In this document: piece after piece, positions 40,901 through 52,900 of the stretch
Layout: each line of letters opens with the position of its first letter
Position numbering within the stretch: position 1 is the first letter of the stretch
Assembly (NCBI GenBank): GCA_002633025.1
Contig: NMRB01000096.1
Location: forward strand, 358,154 to 422,153
Direction of reading: 5' to 3'
Source: Notospermus geniculatus
Lineage: Eukaryota; Nemertea; Pilidiophora; Heteronemertea; Lineidae
DNA length: 64,000 bases
The notes under the pieces: model-generated
Databases searched by the model: none
What the model was told of the DNA's origin: nothing
The model's input: the letters and a program-made list of their open reading frames with translations, nothing else
Translations under genes and position numbers: made by a program

Positions 40901-43900
40901 GAGTTCAGGACGGACAAGTATTTTTTCAGGGGTTATCTGCAGGTGAGTAAGAATGCAGCTTGTATTGCCTTCTGATGCAACCCTCTGAGGCCGTTTTGTC
41001 ATGTCACACAGTGCATGGACATTGGTTGCCGGATGAGTATTTGTCCTCTGTGACATCAAATGTCCTTCACTATGAAGGGGACATAGAAACCTGCCCTGGT
41101 GTGAGCTCTACAGTTAGATTGAGTTTTGTCTTCTTCGTTAGAATGAGGAGAGGCAGTTGTCCATTCAGAAATCACCATCAAAACTTCAGACATAAAGTAC
41201 ATGTAGGTAAGTCTCAACGTTTGACTCCTTCTTTCTTACAGATCTCCCTCTCTGACAGCAGAATATATGTCGAGTTCGTCCCTGTCAGGAACACACCGGG
41301 ATTGTCAACTACCATGTACGTCGGCCAGAACTTCAGCGATGCAGTCTGGCACAACCTGCAGTTCCGATACTATTCAAAAGGGTAAGTGTGTCAAGCAGAA
41401 ATCAACTGGCTAGGTGCGCTCCTTGATTGTGCCACACTGAACACGTAAAGCAGCCGTCGTGTCAAACCCCAACACTGGTGGCGTGATCAGGATCTTGGGT
41501 ACCCAATAGCCTTTTATATGCAGTCCATAGCAGTGTGGGTTCAAATTCTTTGTTTATGTTTTGCAGGAAGGCAGACGTCGAGGTGGATGGGGTGAAGCAG
41601 ATGATGTATTCGAAGATGCAGAGACCGTTCATACAGACCAGTGGTTACTTCTACTTTGGTTATACTCCCTTGAAGCACCAAGGTAAGTGCTGTGTGATAA
41701 GATTGGTTTTCGAGCGCTGAAAGGTAGTTGTTCAGTCTTGTATACAGCTGTATGGCTTCTCAAAGCCCCTCGCAGCTCGACAAAAAAACAAAGTGTTTCA
41801 TTCTTTCAAATGACATTTGAAAGTGTCATCAGTTTCACAGTTCTTGATAGACGCTGGCAGCTAGTTCCTGAGTTGGGGTGCAATGATGGGAGGCCCTACC
41901 TATGGTTCTGTCAGAAATCTGGGGCCATCGACTGTTCTAGTGAGGATGATTAAGGAAGCAAGGCATACCATGCTGAAAATGATGCATTCTTCTTTCCACA
42001 GTTGGTTTCATCGGCTGCATACGAGGGTTGGTCGTCCAAGACCGTGCGATAGATCCCCGGGAGATTGTCGGCACCAGTAAAGCCGAGGAGATTCTGCTAG
42101 ATGGGTGCTCACTTGCCGATCACTGCCAGAATGATAGTAGATGTGAGCACAATTCCGTCTGCATTGGTGATTGGTTCAAGACTTTCTGCGTCTGCCCAAA
42201 TGGATATGAAGGAAAGACGTGCCACTTTGGTGAGTATAGAGGAATCCCGCTGATGTCATCAAATCATGTGACTGGCCGTCAAAATGATGCAAACTGGCAT
42301 CAATAGGGTGCTACACGTGGATTGACATTACGGCTGATGTGACGAGACAGCACACGAAATAATGTCATCGTGACGTTCCTTCAGGCAACACGTGGTCAAT
42401 TTGATGGCCAACGTGGCCTTTATGACGTCACGTGGGAAACCTCTATAGACATCTGATGTCATAATTACTTCACAAATGGCTGCCTTGGGTCTCGTGTCTT
42501 GGGGCATAGTTTCGTGTCTGGCCCAAACTGTTGTTCATGTTGTTTACATTCCAGCAAAGTACAAGAGGACGTGTGATGAGTATTTCCAAGCTGGAGACAT
42601 CATGAACGGTGTCCATCTCATCGACGTGGATGGCAACGGCCCAATTGAACCAAAGTACGTCATGTGCCACATGGATGTTGACAAGTTTGGTTCCCGATAC
42701 GGTGTGACGGGGATCGAACACAACCTCGGCCCCAGGACGAAGGTGCGAGCTCCCGATATGTTTAATCTCAAGAAGGTGATCAGGTACAGGTGAGTATCGA
42801 ATCTGCCGCAAACCAGTTGATGCACGGTGGAAACTGCTGCAGTGAGTCTAAGAATGACCGGAGCAGGGGACTCCTGGACCGCTCTTGGAAAGACCTGAGA
42901 CTTTTGCTACAAAGAGGGATGACAAATGCATGGGAAGTCAGGGGGACTAATTCATGGATGATTGGACCATTTCCTCAGCCTTTGGTCTGAGTGCCGCAGA
43001 AGACAACTTGGTCTTGCCTTACTCTTGTTTCTGTGTCTTTCAGGGAACTAACAGACCACATGCTCGGCAAACTGAAACAACTCTCGGCTGGCTGCGAACA
43101 AAGTATTGACTACAAGTGTAACAGAGCGCCGTTGAGGTGAGTCGTGTGTGAGAGCTTGCGTTCATATGCTGTGATTCCTGATTTACACTGCATTTGTTGC
43201 CTTTTGTAAGACCACTTTGTGTCACAAGTCAGTCGTTGAGCCATACTTCCATGGGCCTGATGATATGAAAAGTTCTATGATAGAAGTCTCCTTCAGTCTG
43301 GCTCCTTCCAAATCCAGTAGTGTCAATCTCATTTGACGTCTCAACACCATTTGAACTGCACAGAAGAACCTCTCCATAAAACACATTGCGATCGAGGTGT
43401 CCTGCCTGCAGAGGTCAAGATCAATAGAAATGACCAATTTGGGACTAGGCATCCTTTATGGGAAGGTCCCTTCCTGGCAGAGGTGATGGCTAAGGGGGTC
43501 AGCAGTATGTGAAGAAAAAAAAGGTTCCTGTTCTGATGCCAATGTGGAGTATGGCTCAATTCGACCGTTTTCCTATTTCACAGAAGTGGTTTCTGATCCC
43601 TGGTTGTTTTCTATTCAAACTTTCAGTCAACTTCAGGCTTTCTTCTCTTTTTTAATGACCGTGACAGTGACATGTGCATTCCGTTACAGCTTCTACAAGA
43701 CGAAGGGCCATTTTTTTCACCCAACTGCAAAATGTCTTGAATTTTTTTGAATTTTCTGTGACAGATGGTATTTTTTTGAGAGACGACTTTCAGCTTCGCT
43801 GCCATGACGACTTGTATTCATTGCTGTTGGAGTGGGGCAGTGAAAGCACTTGCACCTGTCACCCTTGATGTTTTGGGTTCAACACCCACTCAAACCTGTG

Positions 43901-46900
43901 CGTACTGCTCTATCGATATTTCATCAGTTTTTACACGGATGCCTGAAACATCTCCAATTATTTTCTGCCAACCTGCCATCTGCACATCTAATCTCTTCAT
44001 TAATTAGGTCTTCCCGCAATGCTGGACCGTCGCGCAGGTAAATCAGGAAATATGGTGTATGGATGTCATTTTTTTACAGTTTATTTTTTCGCACAGTGAT
44101 TGTAAATTTCCTGTAAATGAAATATTCACATGTTTGCATGGAGTCATTATGCCTGGTTGTATTGCATAGTTTCTGGCCAGACGCCTGTACGAAAATGTTC
44201 AGTTGGCCTACATATTGTTAGCGTTCCCACCTTATGTCCAATTGGGGAAGACCACCCTCCGCCATTCGGCGGTGACTGTCTTAGGAGTAAAGTGCAGTCT
44301 TGTATCTCTGGTTTGTTCACAGTCGTGTACAGAGCAATAATGTCCACACTGTCCATTTATTCAGGCACTGTATATAAGTCAATGAATTCCGTACAGTTCA
44401 TTGTGGTATGCACACTCAGAATGGTTTGGTTGGTTGCAGAGGGCCCTTTGTCACCTTTGGCAAATAATAGACCGTATACAAGTCCCGGTGTCCAATGCTT
44501 GCTTAGGAAAGTTACCCCGTCCTTGCGATAGGTTAGTGCGCTTCCAGTGAATTGCGTCAACGAAGATAGTGAGCCATCAGTTGCTGTGAATGCTTACGAT
44601 TGGTTATTACAATGTATTTGCATTGCTTTATGAAAAAAGTTATGATGGATGCTTAGGTGTTCTTTCTCCAACAACTTTGATTCCTTTTTTTTGGTGTTCA
44701 TCAACTTGATTCATTTTTTCTCAAAATTCCTGATCCTTTTGATGTGTTTTGTGAATTCCTCTTCATTTTTTTCCTAAATTGATGAATTTAAAATTTTCTT
44801 GGAGATATTAGATTACTTTCATTAGAATTTATCAATATGCAACAGCACATTTTGACAATATATCTTTGCCAATCTTATAGCTATAGTTCCAACCGTGCCA
44901 ACCTCATTTTATTGCTGTATATTGAAATGAACTGTATGAAAAGTTGTTGGAAATACACAGCTTGTTGCATTACACAAACTTGAGTTGTGATCCCTTTTGA
45001 AAGCCTTCCTCTGGAAAACTTTCAGAGGTGCTCAGTTGGTACTTGCAACCTCATATCTAGGCCTGCTTTAACCGTTCGCTAAGCGGTTTCCGTCGTTGTC
45101 TCGATTGTCTGCGAGTGCTTGTGCGGGACTTCCAAGGAAGAAGGTTTCAACACAGTCACACCCTTGCCTTGATAATGTCATGAGCTTGCTATCAGAATCT
45201 AATTAAGGGAGTTTTCCTTTCTCTGTTCTGCAGGCTTNCTTTTGTAAGACCACTTTGTCTCACAAGTCAGTCGTTGAGCCATACTTCCATGGGCCTGATG
45301 ATATGAAAAGTTCTATGATAGAAGTCTCCTTCAGTCTGGCTCCTTCCAAATCCAGTAAGTGTCAATCTCATTTGACGTCTCAACACCATTTGAACGTCAC
45401 AGAAGAACCTCTGCATAGAAACACATTTGCGACTGAGGTGTCCTGATTGCAGAGGTCAAGATCAATAGAAATGACCAATTTGGGACTAGGCATCCTTTAT
45501 GGGAAGGTCCCTTCCTGGCAGAGGTGATGGCTAAGGAAGGGTCAGTACCGGTAGTATGTGAAGTTTAAAAAAGATCCTGTTCTGATGCCAATATGGAGTA
45601 TGGCTCAATTCGACCGTTTTCATATTTCACAGAGGTGGTTTCTGATCCCTGGTTGTTTTCTATTCAAAATTTCAGTCAACTTCGGGCTTTCTTCTCTTTT
45701 TTAATGACCGTGACAGTGACATGTGCATTCTGTTACAGATTCTACAAGACGAAGGGCCATTTTTTTCACCCAACTGCAAAATGTCTTTAATTTTTTTGAA
45801 TTGTCTGTGACAGATGGTATTTTTTGAGAGACAACTTTCAGCTTTGTGCCATGAGTACTTGTACTCATTGCTGTTGGAGTGGGGCAGTGAAAGCACTTGC
45901 ACCTGTCACCCTTGATGTTTTGGGTTCAACACCCACTCAAACCTGTGCGTACTGCTCTATCGATATTTCATCAGTTTTTACACGGATGCCTGAAACATCT
46001 CCAATTATTTTCTGCCAACCTGCCATCTGCACATCTAATCTCTTCATTAATTAGGTCTTCCCGCAATGCTGGACCGTCGCGCAGGTAAATCAGGAAATAT
46101 GGTGTATGGATGTCATTTTTTTACAGTTTATTTTTTCGCACAGTGATTGTAAATTTCCTGTAAATGAAATATTCACATGTTTGCATGGAGTCATTATGCC
46201 TGTATTGCATAGTTTCTGGCCAGACGCCTGTACGAAAATGTTCAGTTGGCGTACATATTGTTAGCGTTCCCACCTTGTGTCCGATTGGGGAAGACAACCC
46301 TCCGCCATTCGGTGGTGACTGTCTTAGGAGTAAAGTGCAGTCTTGTATCTCTGGTTTGTTCACAGTCGTGTACAGAGCAATAATGTCCACACTGTCCATT
46401 TATTCAGGCACTGTATATAAGTCAATGAATCCCATCCAGTTCATTGTGGTATGCACACTTATAATGGTTCGGTTAGTTGCAGAGGGCCCTTTGACAAATA
46501 ATATACCGTATACAAGTCCCGGTGTCCAATGCTTGCTTAGGAAAGTTACCCCGTCCTTGCGATAGGTTAGTGCGCTTCCAGTGCGTCAACGAAGATAGTG
46601 AGCCATCAGTTGCTGTGAATGCTTACGATTGGTTATTACAATGTATTTGCATTGCTTTATGAAAAAAGTTATGATGGATGCTTAGGTGTTCTTTCTCCAA
46701 CAACTTTGATTCCTTTTTTTTTGGTGTTCATCAACTTGATTCATTTTTTCTCAAAATTCCTGATCCTTTTGATGTGTTTTGTGAATTCCTCTTCATTTTT
46801 TTCCTAAATTGATGAATTTAAAATTTTCTTGGAGATATTACATTACTTTCATTAGAATTTATCAATATGCAAGAGCACATTTTGACAATATATCTTTGCC

Positions 46901-49900
46901 AATCTTATAGCTATATAGTTCCAACTGTGCCAACCTCATTTTATTGCTGTATATTGAAATGAACTGTATGAAAAGTTGTTGGAAATACACAGCTTGTTGC
47001 ATTACACCAACTTGAGTTGTGATCCCTTTTGAAAGCCTTCCTCTGGAAAACTTTCAGAGGTGCTCAGTTGGTACTTGCAACCTCATATCTAGGCCTGCTT
47101 TAACCGTTCGCTAAGCGGTTTCCGTCGTTGTCTCGATTGTCTGCGAGTGCTTGTGCGGGACTTCCAAGGAAGAAGGTTTCAACACAGTCACACCCTTGCC
47201 TTGATAATGTCATGAGCTTGCTATCAGAATCTAATTAAGGGAGTTTTCCTTTCTCTGTTCTGCAGGCTTGGAAGAGAGACCTGGTTTACCTCCATCAACG
47301 GCGTCCATTTCAGTGGACTAGGGTCACCGAACAACCAACACTGCGGGTGTGCCGACAACCACACGTGTACCAGTGGCTACTATACGTGTAATTGTGACCG
47401 CAGTAAGTAAAAGTATGGTACTCAATTTTCTGGACCCCGTTCGAGACAGTTGAATGTCTCCAAGTAGTGGATACCAAGGCTTTCTCATCACAATTAATTT
47501 GAAGGGGTCGTTGGAGGGTCTTGTTCAAATTGCCAGTGACTAACCTACGAGTTGGAAAATGCCAGTGAAATCAAGTGAGTGCAACCAGAATTCTTACCAG
47601 CTCATGTCTCAACTCGTGCAATTCAGATTTGAATGGTGAATACATGGATGGCGGTGTCTACACAGAAAAGAAACAGCTGCCAATCAAAGAGATGTACTTT
47701 ATCCAGAATGGTGATGGTTTTGGCTCAGTGACACTTGGATCACTACAGTGCTACGGTAGAGGTAAGTGGGATCAACATCTCATTTGCTCTTATGACGAGG
47801 TTGTCCAGTATGTATAAAGTTTCACTAGGAATCAGTTGGTGTGTCCAGTCTGATGTAGAGTACGATGTGTCTCAGGGACGATCACAATTAAATGCTGATT
47901 CACTGATCACAACAGTTTTGGCTCTTGATTCACACATACAACAACTGTTATATATTGGCATGTATGTCTGTTTGTTTCAGTTGATGAGATGGGGAATGCA
48001 TTAACATTCGGTGAGGAAGCCACTCCATTGATCTTTGACAGCTGGAGAACTGGTGACCTGTCATTCTGGTTCAGAACGAGTAAGGATCGAGCAGTCCTTC
48101 TACACCAGGTCAGCCCTGATGGGAAATACTTTGAGGTCAGGTTAGCCAACTGTAAGTAAAATGTATTCTTCTCTCTTTTTTTCCTACATAGAGCAAATAT
48201 ATAGGCTTCCCGTATTTATCAGCGTACAAGGCGTGGCTTTTTTTCCGCGAACAAGGCATTAAAATTAGGGGTGCGCCTTCTACGCAGGTGCGCCTTATCT
48301 GTCTGACAATTTGGTCAGTCGTCAAGACGTTGTACGCGGGGCGGTGCCTACCTGACAATCGCTGATCTAAAATGATGACAATATTAACGATTCCAAGGAT
48401 GTGTCAGAACCCAACAGGTCTTGTCATTCATACCGGTACTGTCTTTCCAGCCAACACAATAATCTTCAACTTCACAACCAACCTGCGCTACCACATGGTG
48501 AATGTCATCTCCCCTCAGACCCTGAACTCCTCGGGCTGGCAGTACGTGGCGGTCGAATATGACAGCTTGCAGATGCGGATGACGGTGAACCTACAGAGTG
48601 AATGGGTGGACCTGCTTGAGGACCGCGGAGAATATGTCCTCCAGTTCACCAAGGGACCTCTATATCTGGGTGGCCCAGGAGGGTAGGTGACTTATCAGAG
48701 TTGGTCATCCTCGAAAGGTGTTACTCCATGTGAGAGTTTTCCCATGCCCTCTCGGCAATTCAGCATTGTTGGTTTCCGGACTTCGCTGAGATCAGTCACA
48801 GAAATGACTGCCCCTAGACGAGGGAGCTAACGGCCTGCTAGAGTCCCCATGGTCATATTATTTGACCTGCTTGAAATGGCGCAAGGTCCTCAAATTAATT
48901 GTTTTTTCTTCTTCAGAAATAACAGTGAAGATGTGGCCATGAACTTCATGGGCTGCATACAGGGCCTGAACTACAACGATAAAGTACAGGACATGCGGAA
49001 GTTGGCCGTACAGGCGTAAGTACAGTTTGACCCCTGCGTCGGGTTATTTATTTAGAGACTGACAGCCGAAGGGCTCCGTCTCAGCTGTACAAAGGTTCTC
49101 AAGCAGTGTACCATTCTCTTCTTGCAGGAAGAAGAATCAAGTTCTTATTGGATGTAAAACGTCATGTGACCCCAACCCATGTCGTTATGGTGCCATGTGT
49201 ACCGAGTTATGGACGAAGCATAAATGCAGCTGTAAGAACCCAGTGACGACGTTCGGAGCTAACTGTGAATTAAGTAAGTACAGAAGATCCTAAAGCCCAT
49301 TGTTACCCAGAGCGTTGACTCACATTTGCGACAGACTTTTCTTCTCTCAAAACAATCCCAAAAGTTTTTCATTGACATTTGAACCTTCGATTTTCCTCTG
49401 CAGATATCAATGAGGATGCAGTATCGTTTGTCAACAAGGGTGCCCTCATGTTGTTCAAGGTTCCGTATCGCGAGAACTACATGCTGCAGAACATCATCAT
49501 CAGCTTCAGGACGTACCAACGTGACGGACTCATCTTCTACATCTACGATCATCTGAGTAACTTCATACAACTTGCTCTCAAGGATGATACGAACTTGATC
49601 TTCACGTATAACAGTGGGATTAGGATTATTACAAGAGCAGTGCCTGTTTATCCTGGTAAGGTTCAGCTGATGGTGGACAGCGTGGTGGTTGAGCGTCGGA
49701 CTTACAGGTTCGATTCCCGGCCGAGTCACCATGTTGTAGGCTATTCTTATGGTCTGAAAGGATCAGATTACCCTCTTCATTTCATGAATAATAACCGATT
49801 TCTATCATGTTCTTCAGGTATCAGTAACGGTGCATGGCGGCAGTTCTCCGTCATACAGACGCAGACAAAACTCGAGCTGAAATTAGATGACAAAACATCA

Positions 49901-52900
49901 GTATTCCATGTCCAGAGAATCAGCCTTGTGGCGTACTCGCCAAAGCCATTCTTTGACGCAGGTATGTACGGTATCAGAATCGGGACAGCCCATTGATTAT
50001 GAGATCCAGTTTCAGTTATGATGCCTTCACCACTGGACCTGGGTTTGATTTCTGACCAGAACCAGTTGATATGGCTCATGGCTGAAGACGAACTTAACCA
50101 TGGCAACTTTTCTTAAGGCCTCCCCCATGATCTTAGTGCATAATGTTACATCATTTGGCCAGCTAGTCTGATCTTGGATAATACCTCAAAATTGAAATGT
50201 GTTATGTCAGATATTGACATTATGCTTGTTAATTTCACTGCAGAAACCATCCAACCACCACGTGGCAAGCAGGTGGAACCCGCCCCGAACCAAGTGAACA
50301 TCTATCTTGGTGGTGTGCCTCCATCTTTTAAAACTTCCATTCCATCATTACATGGATGCCTCAGAGGATTTAAGCTCGGCTCTAAGATATTCAGCTTGGG
50401 AGAAAAGTCGAAGAGTATTCCCGGTAAGTTACATTGTAGTTTTGGTTCAACAGTTTTTGAATCCAGCACAATGCATCATGTTGGACATCATTAGTTCTAC
50501 AGACAGAATGTGTGGTGCAATGTTGCCAGAGAAAGCTAGGGCCTAGAAAGGAAGCCTGAACTACCAACTGTCAAGTGATGCAACTGGTCCAATCTGATTT
50601 GAACATACGTGTAGAATGATCATCAGCTGAGACCGGCACTGACAGCACCGTGATACCCCATGTCATCAACAAACGATGGAATTCTGGTTCTTCAGTTGTC
50701 ACACCACCCTGACAGTTCATGACATCAGTCAAATGACATGAATTTCTGCTTCTTCAGGTGTGAAGTTAGATTGTATCAGCGGCTGTGATTATAAACCGTG
50801 CATGAACGACGGAGTTTGTGTGGAACGCTGGGAAGGACGCCACATCTGTAACTGTACCGGGACAAGTTACCGAGGTCCTTCTTGCACATCAGGTAAGCCA
50901 GGAAGCGTAGATCATTTCGAGTAGCAAGCTTCCTGAAGGCTTGTAGGGTTGCCATGTCACTTATCATCCAACCAATCACCATAACTCATCTATCATTGAC
51001 ATGAACTCGGCTTTTGGGAGTTAGATTTTATCTATCTGCATGGTAGGAGGATCTGGAATGTGCAGGCTCAGCTTAACTTTTGCTTTGTCACTCTAACTGG
51101 TTGCAGATGTATTGGTGTCTCAGTGGTCAGGCTGAATTCTGTTTGAGAGAGTACTAATCAGTGTACCATGTACCGGTACTAGATCTACGTATTCAGAATT
51201 TGTCATCAAAACTGTACATCAACAATTCTCAGGAGTCTGTAGATTCATTTCGAGGCCCACTGTACGTCTGCACCCCGTAGACTGGTAAAGGATTGAATTC
51301 TTATGGCCTATTCTGCAAGAGAGGCAGTTAACCAGCTATCAAGTTTGTTTGGCCTGAAATGCTTCATCTTACAAGAAGTTTGTAGTGTTTAGTTGTAACA
51401 AAATGAAGGTTGCATGTGCTGTTTCAAGAGTCTTTGAAGACTAACATTTGACCACTTCATGGAAAGCTCTATTAGAGCCTCGTCCAACTAACTGTAGTTT
51501 AACGATCGAATGTTTCTATGGAAGCCACTGCTGAATTCTTGATGTGGGTTTAGCATTGATTATGCTCAGTCAGGGCCTGTTATACATTCAACATGTGTAG
51601 CCCTACAGGCCCGTATGCAGCATATTCATGATGCATGGAAGCTAAACGCTTTTCAAGAATTCAACTATCGAATTGCCGCCATGTTTGGAGTGTAACCTGA
51701 TACCAGCGCTACATTTCTTCCCTAGTGCCCAAACAACCAGGTAAGCAGCATGTTTGAGGCATTATTGTCTACTGGACCAATCCCAGATTGATGCTGTTGG
51801 CATAGAAACCTTATACGCTCTGCTAGAGACTGTTTTTTTGGGGGGTTGGGGCGATAGAGGAATTGAGAAGAAAAGACATGTCATTCTGTTGTCATGGAGA
51901 TATGCAAATCTGGGATTGGTCTGTAACTCTTCATTTCTACTTTTGTCCTGTCTTTTCATTATGCTTTTGGATCATGTGTGCTCTTTGTTTACTTGTTTTG
52001 ATCAGCCATACATGTAAGGGTGAATGTGATTGGCTGAGGAACTGTCATCAACGGAATGGCCCAACCACGATGTAGTGTACTCTTATCTTGGCATCAAGCT
52101 GGCGATATTTATAAGGTTTATCTGTGCATTTGGTGTTCACTACTGAAGTCACATCACGCTGTCTTCGGTCGCACTGGGCGGGACTGATCATGTATCTGAA
52201 CCGGAGGCTTATGTGGAGGTTTAGTATCGTCTCCGTGAAGATGGAAAACTGAGCTATCATGCAACAGTACCTGTATGCTTCTATCATATGCTTGAAGTAC
52301 TAACATTTCGCTTTTACTAATTATATTTGTGCTCAAAGAATGAGAAGCCTGCCTCAGTTTTGCCACCGTTTTCAATCTAGTGATGGATTGATGTTTGGAA
52401 ACATTTGGAGGGGATAAACGTAAACAAACTTTCACTGACTTGTTCAGGAACTAGGCAATCTTTTTAAAACGAATGTTTGTTATCATTTTCATCATTGATA
52501 TTAGATGTGGAGTATAATGAATTTCACCGTCGTATTTGATTAACTCAATATTGTATCCGTTAGGTATTGTAATATTTTTGGTTGGTAATTTTTTTTTGAC
52601 AATATCATCACTTGCTTTGATAGTTAGACTTCATATATTTGTCAGATTACACCAATTTTAGTGACATAGTTTTTCCTCGAAAGAACACCTGCCATGCTTT
52701 ATTTCATCTTTGTACATATTCACCCACCCACACACTCATGATCACACACACAATCGGTTCATTTATAGGGTACTGGTAGAACAAATTCTTGTATAGGCAG
52801 AAAGCATCAACTTGACTCTTAAAATGACAAGTCTCCTGTGGTGTTTCAGTGGCAAAAAGAATCCTTCAAATGCACCATCCTTGAGGTTGTTGTAGGTTCT

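Noticed and set aside
44130-44531. 133-codon ORF within intron 13, repeated at 46164
   Set aside because: The two copies differ in N-terminal frame and by deletions. It lies inside an intron and carries no known domain.
49379-49996. 205-codon plus ORF taken as one exon
   Set aside because: It is exons 20 and 21 joined through a stop-free intron with good splice sites; the insert interrupts LamG5.
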